Shown here: in pieces, positions 10,962 to 20,218 of the stretch
How positions within the stretch are numbered: position 1 is the first letter of the stretch
Layout: each line of letters opens with the position of its first letter
Assembly (NCBI GenBank): GCA_002794785.1
Contig: NBBA01000012.1
Span: forward strand, 620,001-684,000
DNA: 64,000 bases
Reading direction: 5' to 3'
From: Coniferiporia sulphurascens
Lineage: Eukaryota > Basidiomycota > Agaricomycetes > Hymenochaetales > Hymenochaetaceae
The notes under the pieces: generated by a model
What the model was told of the DNA's origin: nothing
Database searches by the model: none
What the model saw: only the letters and a program-made list of their open reading frames with translations
Position numbers and translations under genes: made by a program

Positions 10962-13561
10962 GAGTCCTCCATTGTTTCGTCTTCGGGTCCTTCAATGGCG
11001 GCCTCGATCTGGCGGTATCGCCGTTTCTTGGGGCACTGAGGGTAGGTGGCAGGGTGGTCACCCTTGCAGTTAGAGCAGTAGCGAGGGTGAGGGCAGTGGT
11101 TGCCCTCGAAGGCTTTGTTGGTGCAGTGTGCACACGACTTACAGTGGTTGTGGGAGAGGTGACCTCCTCCACATTCGGCGCAACAGGGCTGGGCTCGGCA
11201 TCCTTTCGTTCCATGTCCTAGGCCCTGGCAGCGCTCACATTGGGTGAGGCTGGGGCGGAAGGGGGGGACCGAGAGGGAGAGGGAGGCACTGAACATCCAT
11301 ACTTGCGGGCGCTTGAGGAGCTGCGCATGGATGGATCCATTGGGGTCAGCAAAGGAGAATGCCATGGGGCACCTATCGAGGGTCAGCAGGTGGTCGTCGG
11401 TGGCAGCGAAGTGTGGGTCAACGATGAAGTCGAGGTTGTGGAGAGCTGGATTGTGCCGGACTTCAGCCATGAGGGCCTTCGTGTTGATGGTGTGGCCGTT
11501 CTGGCTGAAGAGGTAGTCCTTGCACAGCACCATGGAGATGTGGAGTGCAGACCGGGGGTGGACACAGACAGGGTTGAAGGAGAATGTCTTGGGGATCTTG
11601 TTGACCTCCAGGGACAGGCTCCTTTCGCACATATGGGCTGCGAAGGCTGCAGAATGCCGATCGATGATTGTATCTGTGGCTGGGGTGGCGGAGGAGGGGT
11701 GCTTGGCGAAAGAGGTCATGAGGTTCCCCTTTACATTGAAAGAGGACACCAAAACTGTGACCTGGTCAGCAGTGGGAAGGGAGGAGAAGAACTCACGGGC
11801 TGTGGCGGTGAGGCGCATGGCTGGGAGCTGGACTTCGGACTTGATTGCAATGGTCGGCAGGAGGACCAGGGTTGGGTCCTTGGCGTACATTGGGGGTGGG
11901 GGTGGTACTTGGCACTGCTTCTTCTTTTTCTTGTGGGTCACTGTCATGAAGACTGCGCCCGGAGCTGGGGCCATTGGGTTGGGGTTGGAAGCATTGGGTG
12001 GGGCCGGGGCAGCTGCCACCTGGGCATAGGAGGTTGGTGCTGTGTTGATGGCAGCCTGGGCGGTGGTGGTCATGGGGGCCTGGGCCTTCTGGGCCTGTGG
12101 GGCACAGGGCACGGGCCGGTTGACGAGCATGGAGGCTTGCTGAGAGATGGTGGCAACTTCTGTGGATAGCTGTTTGACAATGTTAGTCAGTGCAGCCACA
12201 TCAGGTGACATATTGGCGGTTCTGGGGGTCCTTATCGGGGCAGAGGGTTGGGTGGTGGTGGTTGGGGTCCGTTGTTGGGGGCGAGCTGGGGCGAAGGGTG
12301 CTGGAAGGGAGGCTTCCACCCCCTCCCTTGCAAAGTTATAGGCCATCTCCAGATTGCGGGAGATGATGTGCTGGGGGTCCTTCTCGTCCCTAAAAACGCC
12401 GGCAATGGTCTGTTGGACGTTCCAAAGGAGGTTGCCAACAAACTGAGTGGCTGCTCGGTTGGTCTCTGTGGAGCTGGAGCAGTGGGTCTTCTGGTTGAAG
12501 TCCTCTAGCATTCGGGAGAGGGAGTACATGAATCCCAACGTGTGCGGCTTGAACTGGTCTCAAGGGCGGGGTCGGGGGGTGTGAGGGGATAGGTTCTCGG
12601 ACGACTGTTTATGGGTGAGCAGCGGGGAGGGGGTGTGCGGGTTCTCGAGGATGTCCCCCATTTTGCGACCTTGGACTTCTGCCGAGGTGTTGGAACCTAC
12701 CGAGGGGGGACGGCTGATGTGCTCGAATGCGCAAGTAAACTCAGTGTTCGAGACTCTGATGACGGGGGACAGGGCAAGGCGGAGAGCGTCTGGGGACGAT
12801 GCTGGAGGCCTGGGTCGATTTGGGTGGGGGTGGGGGTCATGCCATGTAGTGCGGCAGCGGTGTTGCCAGCGGCCACCCAATTGGCAGCGGCCCTGGCTGT
12901 TACAATTTTCCTCTAACTTCCCCCTTATTGCGCTGACTCACTTCCTCTTCATCATCATCAGTCAGCGCAACTCCCCCATTTCTCTACCTTACTCATCCTT
13001 AGTTAGCCTTGAGCCATAAGACACCACAATGATGCCTTATTGCATCACCATGACGTGCTTTGCTTACTGATAGCCCTACTTGTATTACCAAGGCTTTCCT
13101 TGGGTTTCCATTGACCTTCCATAGTCTGGTAAACTACCCTACACAGGCTGCTACAGTAGTAAACACATAGAGTAGCATATAAGCATGTAACTTCTGTAGC
13201 ACAAGCCTTAAGCTTGTGCTCTTTGTTCATACAAGCCCATTATCTGCTACCACCAAGTTCACTGTGTGCCGCTGAGCCACCAGTCGCTTCATCATAACCT
13301 GATACTGCTAAGGAGCCTACTGCAGTACACATCGTTGATCAGGAAGCCCCCTTGACGATCATATTCGACTTACAACATCTAGGAAGCCCTGTTGTCATCT
13401 CTACCAGTCCCAATGATCAGGAAGCCCTGACGTCAATCACCGTGTAAACCGTTGAGCTTAACACTGGCGGCCCTGTCGGCATCGGTGCTGGCCGATGAGG
13501 GGGGTGGGAGGGGTGGTCGAGTCGAACATAGAGCATTCCTGTATCCACTGGGGTTCGACAT
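10958..13561 (-). pseudogene. L4 ORF1 (gag-like with CCHC knuckles), split by LTR-1B
   Basis: The start ATG is at 13561-13559. Removing LTR-1B and one 5-bp TSD restores the reading frame. A TGA at 12562-12560 stands where L11 has CGA. Downstream, 526 codons are open: conserved helix block (GFMYSLSRMLEDF, QFVGNLLWNVQ, MAYNFAREG), a Pro/Ala-rich linker, a basic KKKKKQ patch, then CERCQGLGHGTKGC, CCAECGGGHLSHNH and CSNCKGDHPATYPQC knuckles near the C terminus. CCHC knuckles bind nucleic acid in gag-like proteins. This is the longest undisturbed ORF1 segment of its subtype here. Confidence 0.9.
12898..13463 (+). mobile_element. LTR-1B: solo LTR, 566 bp, TSD CTGGC
   Basis: The unit starts TGTTACAATTTTCC and ends GAGCTTAACA, the reverse complement of LTR-1A. 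Perfect 5-bp duplications CTGGC lie at 12893-12897 and 13464-13468. It interrupts the N-terminal alanine-rich part of L4 ORF1. There is no internal region. Confidence 0.93.
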
Positions 13562-13631
13562 GGGGGAGTTTTAGCTGCCCACACTAGTTGATGGTGGTGG
13601 TTACTGGTCAAGAAGGATGTCCAAGTTTCCC

Positions 13632-14040
13632 TGAACTGAGATCTCCCAACCGAAGTCGCCTGCTGCGAGGCAGGGGGTTTCCCCCCCCCCTGTGAGGACG
13701 TTAACGTTGTGTCCCCCCCACCGAGCCCACATACAATGCAAGCCCAACGAGCATGCCACCCCGAGAGGACAGCGCAGACGCCAGAAGGATGCAAGCTCAC
13801 CGAGAATCCAACCAGAAGCAACATTTTTGATGGGTTGCCAAGACTGCTGGTGAGCTCTGCGCCTGTTCCCTGCCATGTTATGGCAACTGATGACCAACCC
13901 TGGTGCACCAGGGTGAGTCAGAACCTTCTCTTGTATGATGCCCAGTCCCAGAGAGTCCAGACAAGGTCAGGTAGCTGCAACTTCCCCCAGCCAACCCCAG
14001 TCACAAAACTGAGATGGTGGTGGTAAGAGGACAAGAAGGA
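13632..14040 (-). repeat. Y part of the XY body in XY1 (5' portion with LINE-like head)
   Basis: It matches 15056-15469 of XY2. Its 5' end, read on the minus strand, is CTTCTTGTCCTCTTACC followed by ACCACCATCTCA, close to the LINE head and closer still to the variant head of L19 (52465). Beyond that block it is unrelated to the LINE leaders. It contains long G/C runs and a GACGTTAACGT palindrome. No convincing ORF is shared by both copies. Confidence 0.8.
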
Positions 14041-14201
14041 TGCTTATGCACCCTATTGAGGATAAATAGAGAGGGGAGGAAGAGGGAGGAGTACATATTG
14101 CGACTGAAGAGACCATAGCCAAGTAAAATGAGATCAGGAAAAGACAGTCCCTTAGAATAGGAAAGGAGCAGCTGCAAGTGCCATAGAAGAAACTGATCCA
14201 G
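14041..14201 (-). repeat. Proximal part of the XY2 LINE 3' UTR
   Basis: It matches 40296-40446 of L13 (subfamily-B 3' UTR), beginning with the 17-bp TSD of XY1 and ending where the X sequence starts. Together with 3165-3344 it forms the complete XY2 3' UTR. Confidence 0.83.
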
Positions 14202-15469
14202 AATTAAGAGTGCCCTTGCAGGACTCAAGCAATGCATGTACCTTCCTTGGGATATGCAGCAGGCAAAACTCCTCCCGCTGTCCTCTCCGACTTATGGGCG
14301 TGTGACGCACTAGGGTAAGGCGTGCCATGCCAGGAGGCCACCCCAGGTGCAGGTCACGGTGCCATAGGCACTACTACACCCATATGGAATGACCCCCCTA
14401 CCCTACACATTCCTTCCCCGACCATAGAGGTCCTGGAGAGCACCGCTGCACATCTGGGAATCAACTTAAGTGACACAGTTGGAATTACCCTGACACACAC
14501 CGACAGAGGATTTAGTCCTCTCAAGCCACAGTATGCAACTCTCACACAGTGCTATGGCCCACAACATACCACTTCAGCAAGCCGGGATGCCGACTCATGC
14601 TCCATGATAGCCGTTTCCCATTCCCTGGCATGCGCTTCAGAAACAGGCCATTACAGCCCAGAATACTCAGGGACACCAGTCATGAGTGACAAATGCCCAG
14701 TCAACCCGGCACCCCCGCTTCTGGATCCATGATCATACCAGGATCTCTGCCTCACATAGCTTGACCCTGGTTGCAGAGCCGGCCTGAGGACTCCACCATA
14801 CTAACCACCAGACTGGGAGATGGAACAACCCAGCCGGCCTGTGCTGCCCTGCGCCCTGCCGGGCTCGGGTGGTTATAACCCACAATAGACATGTGTTACA
14901 AGCCACCTATCTCCTTTTAGCATTAAATGCCATCATCAGAGACCCTGCTGGGACTTGGCAGAGCAGTTTTTAATTTGTCATGCTAGGGACAATGTGGGCT
15001 CTGAGGTGCCCAGGAGGACAGAGCTCAGCACCCGAAGGCGTGATCTGAGTTGCCCCAAATCGAGGTCTCCTGACCAAAATCGCCTGCTGCAAGGCAGGGG
15101 GTTTCCCCCCCCCTGTGAGGACGTTAACATTGTGTCCCCCCCCACCGAGCCCACATAAAATGCAGGCCCAACGAGCATGCCGCCCCAAGAGAACAGCGCA
15201 GACACCAGAAAGAATCATCCTCACCGAGTCATCAATCCAGAGGCAACATTTTTGACAGGTTGCTAAGCTAGCCAGTGAGCTCTGTGCCCATTTCCTGCTG
15301 CATTACAGCGACTGATGAACGACCCCGGTGCACCGAGGTAAGTCGGATCCCCTCTCTCGTACGATGGCCAAGGCAAGGCCCCAGTGCAAGGTCGGGTTGC
15401 TGTGACATACTGCCAAGAACACCCCAGAGCGAAAGTGAGATGGTGGTGGTAAGAGGACAAGAAGAGATG
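14202..15469 (-). repeat. XY body of XY2, uninterrupted copy (1.27 kb)
   Basis: This is the only unbroken XY body. On the minus strand it begins with a LINE-like head (CATCTCTTCTTGTCC) at 15469 and ends TTAATTCTGG at 14202, where the LINE 3' UTR begins. The ends agree with the XY1 copy. ORFs are short and not convincingly conserved. It may be a captured cellular transcript or a non-autonomous LINE derivative; I do not recognise it. Confidence 0.8.
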
Positions 15470-15481
15470 AGGTATTGCCTC

Positions 15482-16486
15482 ATGTCCCAGGCACCATTGG
15501 AAATGAACAGTTAGATTTGGGAAGGAGTTGAGAAGAGTCTCAACCCCCGCCTTCCAGAGAGGGAGGAGCTGGGCCCCCAATGCTGAGGGCCAAGTGCGAA
15601 AGAGGCTGAGTGCTGTCAGAGAGTCGGAGAGAAAGTAGATCTCCTGGACATCTGGCAGTAGGTGTTGGAGTCGGCATGCTGCCCAGCCAGGAGCAGTCGC
15701 CAGTGAGAAGATCTCGGTGTCTGTTGCTGTAGCGCATGTGAGGGAGGCGAGCCGAAGGGAGGTGATGTAAAGTTTGCCCTTCATACCACAGATGGCGGAG
15801 CCTGAGGCATTACTGATGTGAGATCCATCTGTAAACACCTGCAGGGAGGAGTCGGTGCAGAGAGCCTGGGCTTGGGCAACATAGTGGTCGTGCACTTCCG
15901 CAGAAACTGGCTGCCTAGGGGCTGAGAAGACGATTCAGCCTTGACCAAAGGCAAGGGGGTCCGTCCAGGGGGGGTGCGTGTACACTGGGATCCATTGGAC
16001 TCAAGGGATGTGGACCTGCAGAGAAAGGGAGAAAGGAGTGTTAGCATTAGGATTAAACTTTTTCTGACCAACATGGTGGGGAGTGCGCCATAGGCGTAGG
16101 GCATGGGTGATCTTTAAATACTCAAAGTAAGCAGAGAAAGGGGGAGTGGAACAAAGAAAATTTGTAGAGTGGGGTGATGCGCCCTTATAGACACCTAAAA
16201 TCCAACGGCAAGCAGTGTTCTGCACGGCCTGTAGTCGGTTGACTAAGGTTTTTTGTCGATGTCCATGGTACCAAACTGGTGCACCCCATGCTAAGATGGT
16301 GCACACACAGGCAGTATAGAGTCAGTGGAGGTGGATGGCAGAGAGGCCCCTTTTGGTGTTGCTAAGTATGTGTAGGGCTGCCAGTGTTGAGAGACCTTTG
16401 GAGTGCATGCACTCCATGTGAGGTTTGAAAGTGAGGCCCACATCCCACCAAATTCCCAGCCAGCCAGGGGGTTGGTGGGGCGGACC
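15482..16486 (-). pseudogene. L0 ORF2 fragment: RT thumb, linker and RNase H
   Basis: The minus strand reads WGAPVWYHGHRQKTLVNRLQAVQNTACRWIL (thumb and connection), then RNase H with VFTDGSHIS, EIFSLATAPGWAA, LSDSLTAL and HFQWCLGHEAI. The metal-binding D, E, D and D positions of RNase H are recognisable. Two TGA codons lie between the thumb and RNase H, after LQVHIP and GQG. The fragment stops at the XY2 insertion, and its continuation is 2381-2590. Confidence 0.86.
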
Positions 16487-16765
16487 GGCCGGGCGTGTCC
16501 GGGGGCGTCGGGGGGGCGGGGCCAGTGGTGTCGGTGATCGCGGGGGCTGCGACGATGGGGCGGTGCCAGCGGTGGGACGACAGAGCGACTAGTGGCCGAG
16601 GCACACAGTAGACTGGGTGCAGTATGGCTGTATGACAGACACAAGCTAGGCTGTGCTACTGAAGTACATCTATATGTATCTATGTGTGCACGTAGCGACT
16701 GGTTAGGTGGCCAGACTATGGAAGGTCATGAAACCAAAAAAAAAAAAAAAAAAAATAAAAAAAAA

Positions 16766-16797
<32 letters not shown>

Positions 16798-16810
16798 AAA
16801 AAAAAAAAAA
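16487..16810 (+). mobile_element. Poly(A)-tailed insertion made of degenerate LTR-1 sequence
   Basis: A 324-bp insertion in L0 is flanked by CGGACC (16481-16486) and CAGACC (16811-16816), a 6-bp TSD with one mismatch. From about 16580 to 16734 it follows LTR-1A (ACACAGTAGACTGG, TGTGCTACTGAAG, CCAGACTATGGAAGGTCATG) but with many single-base deletions, often in homopolymers. It ends in a 75-nt A-run (16736-16810) with one T and one G. It looks like a retroposed RNA containing LTR-1 sequence. Sequencing error around the A-run is an alternative for the deletions. Confidence 0.7.
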
Positions 16811-16844
16811 CAGACCAGGGTGTTGTCATCGATTTGTATCCCTG

Positions 16845-19206
16845 CTGGCTGCCACCTAACCAGTATGGGGGGCACCAAGGCCATTCGGTCTATGATGCCG
16901 CCCAACACCTCTTACAGATTGCGGAGCATGCCCACTCAGAGGGCCTCGTCTGTTCAGTCCTAGCGGTCGACATTCAGGGCTTCTTCAACTCAGTACACCC
17001 CCATCTCCTCCACTGACAATTGCTGGATCTCGGTTGCACCCCGGACATGGCCAACTGGTGTCTATCCTTCATGACAGACCAGCAGGTCACCGTCTCATTC
17101 GACGGCACCACCCTCCCCACCGCCCCCAAACCCGACTTCGGCACCCCACAGGGATTGCCAGTCTCCCCTATTTTGTCAACGATTTTCGCTGGGGTGGTCC
17201 TCTGGCGCTTTCACCAAGCCGGCACCACCACCCTGGCATACGTGGACAACCACTTACTTATATGCGTAGGTCCCTCAGTGGCATCCAACTGCCGCGCCCT
17301 AGCCCACACCTACCAACAACTCAACACCCTCTTTGGCACCATCAGTCTCAACATCGAAGCTGCCAAGACGGAGTGTCTCCACTTCCACCCCCCTCGGTGA
17401 CGCACCAGCTACGATGGCTGGGACACTGCCGGCATTCAGGTCGACCCCAACACCCTAATCCGCTCCTCAATCCCCCTCCGGTGGTTGGGGATATGGTGGG
17501 ACCCAGGCCTCTCCTTCAAGCCCCATGTTGAGCACGTGCGCTCCAAGGGACTCTCCACCCTCACCACACTCCACATCTTAGGCAACACACAACACAGTAT
17601 CTCAGCCCTCCTCCTCCTCTGCCTGTACACATCCTGCATCCGCTCCGTCCTGTCATGGGGGGCGCCAGTCCGGTACCATGGCTGCCACCAAAAAACCCTG
17701 GTAAACCACCTACAGGCTGTGCAAAACACGGCTTGCCACTGTATTTTGGGTGTCTTCAAAGGCGCCTCCCCCTATTCTACTAATTTCCTCTGCTCCATTC
17801 CCCCTCTCTCTTTCTATTTCAAATATATAAAGACTACCCATTCCCTGCGCCTATGGCGCACCCCCTGCTCTATTGGCCGAAAACTTTTTAAAAACATAGC
17901 TAATAGACCTTTTTCCCTTTTGTTGCAGGTCCGAGCCCCCCAGGTTCAACAGGTCCCACCATACATGCATCCCCCATGGACGGATCCTCTGGCCTTCACA
18001 CAGGGCTGGGTTCATTTCACCACCCCCATCACCCCGGTCAGCGCCGACACCCGGAAGTCATTTGTCACTGCCACGTGCCAACTAGGCCTCACCCCACATG
18101 TACAGGTATTCACCAATGGCTCCTGCATTGACAATAAGTTGGGCTCGGCCATCTGCGCCATGCTTGGCCACACCCGACTTCGGTCTCGCCGACTGGAGTC
18201 CCCCACCTGTGCCACAGCCATGAACACCAAGGAATTTTCCCTCGCCATGGCCCCAGGCTGGGTAGCATGCCACCTCCTGGCGCAACTGCGTGTCACATCA
18301 GACATTTTCTTTTTGTCCGATTTGCTGACCGCCCTGCACCTTTTCTGCACCTGGGCCACCGCCCCTGGCGCCCACCTCCTCCACATCTGGAAAGCGGGTG
18401 TGGAGACTCTGCAGGACTCATATCCCCAGCTCACTGTCCATTTTGTATGGTGCCCTGGACACTCGGACATCCCTGGAAATGAATGGGCTGACATGGAAGC
18501 AAAGCTGGTGACCGAGCTCCCCCCATCCGACCTCAAACCTTCCACCTCCGCACTAAAAGAAGTCGCTGTTCACACCCTCATGGAGCAATGGACGCTCTCA
18601 TTAGCCCACCCCCTCGCCTCGACTGCCAATAAGTACCTGGCAGTCCACGGCCTCCCATCATGCCGACCTCGAAAGCTTCTCATGCACTCGGTCGACCACC
18701 CACGCAACGAGCTATCTGCAGTTGCACAGGTTCTCTGCCATGCCGGTCCCTATGGGGGCTACTGGCTGAGCTTCGACTCAGCCTACCACCGCAGGCATGG
18801 CCTGATCTCGCATTGCAGATGGCACAACCACCCTCCCTGGCCCATGCAGTCGACTGCCCACATTCTGGGCAGCTGTAGTACTTTCCACCTGTGGATACGG
18901 CATGTGTGGCCACCCCGGGACCCTCTCCCAGTCCACCACTCAGAGTGGGCTGACAAAAACCGCCTCCCAGTTCTGTGCCACTGGCTAAGGCTGATGGGGC
19001 ATCTAAACCGCCTTTCTGACCACGCCGCAGGCGCCATCCGGCTTTCTTTTGCTGCGATGGACCTCGATGGACACCCAACCAACAAGGATATGGACCTGGA
19101 CCTCCTAAGGGATTACATGCATCGTATGCTCGGACCTAGAACACAGGACTCGGACCCAGCCCTTTTGGAGCTCTCAGGTACGCTCCCCCCCTTTCCGCTC
19201 GAGTAA
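16845..19206 (+). pseudogene. L7 ORF2 3' half: RT palm to C terminus in one frame with two TGA stops
   Basis: The whole 787-codon stretch is in one frame. It is interrupted only by TGA at 17017-17019 (after HPHLLH, shared with L20) and at 17398-17400 (after HFHPPR, shared with XY1, L8 and L14). The last part is open for 573 codons. RT motifs are LAVDIQGFFNSVH, GTPQGLPVSPIL and AYVDNHLL; the second catalytic aspartate of YVDD is Asn. RNase H has VFTNGS where functional enzymes have TDGS, then SDLLTAL and WCPGHSDIPGNEWAD. The C-terminal domain carries a His/Cys-rich stretch (HRRHGLISHCRWHNHPPW) and ends PPFPLE. The few lesions suggest a relatively young copy of an already inactive source. Confidence 0.9.
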
Positions 19207-19504
19207 AAGCCTGCCCTTCGGATTCCCACAAGATACGTCTTGGCCGGCGCTCTCACCCTCCCTTTCCACTTCTAAGCTTCTTACTTTAACCTGCCCTCAC
19301 CTGCATGGTTTGTTCATAGCGATATGTATTCCTCCCTCTTGCAGTTTTTTCTTACTAAATAGGGGCTCTCCACACTTCAGCACCCCTCGGGGAGCAGAGC
19401 CCCCACCCAGTTTTGTGTAATGTGCAATGACGGGCGCCTCTGTTGTTATGTAGTTAGGGCCCCCCCCTTTGGGGGGGGCAGCTTGTAATTATGTAATACT
19501 GCAG

Positions 19505-19542
<38 letters not shown>
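19207..19542 (+). repeat. L7 3' UTR with AAT-repeat tail
   Basis: Subfamily-A 3' UTR: GATATGTATTCCTCC, a CCCCCCC/GGGGGGG inverted repeat, GTAATTATGTAATACTGCAGG, then AATAATAAT units instead of poly(A). L14, L18 and L20 have the same type of tail. Confidence 0.9.
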
Positions 19543-19543
<1 letters not shown>

Positions 19544-19828
19544 TCGATTTGTATCCCTGTGGTGTCCCAGTGGTGGTAGCCGGTTCATCATCTGGGTGGG
19601 TGAAAGTGGAGGGCCTCTGTCTTTGCTGGTTTGATGTTGAGACTGATTTGGCAGAAGAGGAGGTCGAGTTGCCAGTATGCCTGTGCAAGGGATCTGCAGT
19701 TAGCTGTTACTGAGGTACCCATGCAGGCTATGAGGTGGTCATCGACATATGCCAGCAGTTGTGAGCCGCGCTGTTGAAAGTGCCACACTATGATGCTGGC
19801 GAAGATGGTTGATAGGATGGGTGACTCT
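19543..19828 (-). pseudogene. L0 ORF2 fragment: RT active-site region
   Basis: The minus strand reads AYVDDHLIACMG (YVDD box) and SLNIKPAKTEALHFHPPR, in frame with no stop over 66 codons. It is bounded by the TSDs of L7 (19543-19559) and L8 (19815-19828), and joins 26009 upstream and 16844 downstream. Confidence 0.86.
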
Positions 19829-20218
19829 TTTTTTTTTATTTTTTTAAAATTATTCCTGCAGTATTACGTAATTACAAGCTGCCCCCCCCAAAGGGGGGGG
19901 CCCTAACTACATAACAATGGAGGCGCCCGTCATTGCGCATTGCACAAAACTGGGTGGGGGCTCTGCTCCCCGAGGGGTGCTGAAGTGTGGAGAGCCCCTA
20001 TTTAGTAAGAAAAAACTGCAAGAGGGAGGAATACATATCGCTATGAACAAACCATGTGGGTGAGGGCAGGTTAAAGTGAGAAGCTTAGAAGTGGAGAGGG
20101 AGGGCGAGAGCGCTGGCCAAGACATATCTTGTGGGAATCCGAAGGGCAAACTTTACTCGAGCAGGAAAGGGGGGAGTGTACCTGATAGCTCCAAAAGGGC
20201 TGGGTCCGAGTCCCGAGT

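Larger units (their letters stand above)
6595..13619 (-). mobile_element. L4: full-length LINE, minus strand, inserted in XY1
   Basis: The A-rich tail lies at 6595 and the head at 13619; the flanks are the two halves of one XY body with a 12-bp TSD (10 of 12 matching). Without LTR-1B and the small poly(A) insertion the copy is about 6.35 kb: 58-nt leader, ORF1 13561-10958, ORF2 10961-7001, then 3' UTR. It is one of five full-length copies in the window (L4, L8, L10, L11, L20). Confidence 0.88.
3345..14040 (-). mobile_element. XY1: chimeric retroelement (XY body fused to LINE ORF2 3' half), split by L4
   Basis: Pieces in minus order: 14040-13632 (Y part), 6594-5741 (X part), 5740-3345 (LINE from mid-RT to 3' tail). 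The 17-bp TSD TGCTTATGCACCCTATT is perfect at 3328-3344 and 14041-14057, which shows that XY and the truncated LINE moved as one unit. The full-length L4 sits inside the XY body. The XY part ends at the same point (TTAATTCTGG on the minus strand) as in XY2, yet the LINE part starts in the RT rather than in the 3' UTR. Confidence 0.85.
3165..15469 (-). mobile_element. XY2: chimeric retroelement (XY body fused to a LINE 3' UTR), split by XY1
   Basis: Pieces in minus order: 15469-14202 (XY body), 14201-14041 and 3344-3165 (subfamily-B LINE 3' UTR with poly(A)). The flanks are L0 RNase H on both sides, with a 12-bp TSD AGGTATTG(T/C)CTC at 3153-3164 and 15470-15481 (11 of 12 match). The two 3' UTR halves join at the exact 17-bp TSD made by XY1. 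The unit thus inserted as one piece: an unknown 1.27 kb body whose 5' end resembles a LINE head, joined directly to about 320 bp of LINE 3' UTR with no ORF2 between them. Confidence 0.8.
16845..19542 (+). mobile_element. L7: 5'-truncated LINE, plus strand, 17-bp TSD
   Basis: The perfect 17-bp TSD ATCGATTTGTATCCCTG lies at 16828-16844 and 19543-19559. The copy starts in the RT (CTGGCTGCCACCTAACC) and ends with the subfamily-A 3' UTR and a 3' tail of AAT repeats (about 19507-19542). Its length is 2,698 bp. The target is the RT region of L0. Confidence 0.94.

Noticed and set aside
11240..12169. 309-codon plus-strand ORF opposite L4 ORF1
   Set aside because: It is a Gly/Val/Glu-rich mirror of the Pro/Ala-rich gag-like ORF on the minus strand; similar mirrors occur opposite other copies and no motif is conserved among them.
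13675..15140. Repeated blocks in the XY bodies as a CRISPR-like or tandem array
   Set aside because: The repeats are just two copies of one dispersed element, without regular spacing.
17398..17400. Idea that recurrent TGA codons are recoded (UGA read as an amino acid)
   Set aside because: The sites fit CGA to TGA transitions at CpG, other copies keep Arg there, and TGA is also used as the conserved ORF1 stop.
17905..17935. Polypyrimidine tract and TTGCAG resembling a 3' splice site, present in most ORF2 copies
   Set aside because: It codes for the conserved NRPFSLSLQV segment, and frames are open on both sides. I saw no matching donor that would give a sensible intron.
19446..19688. ORF with a run of Ile
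   Set aside because: It is a translation of the AAT-repeat tail of L7 joined to L0 sequence.
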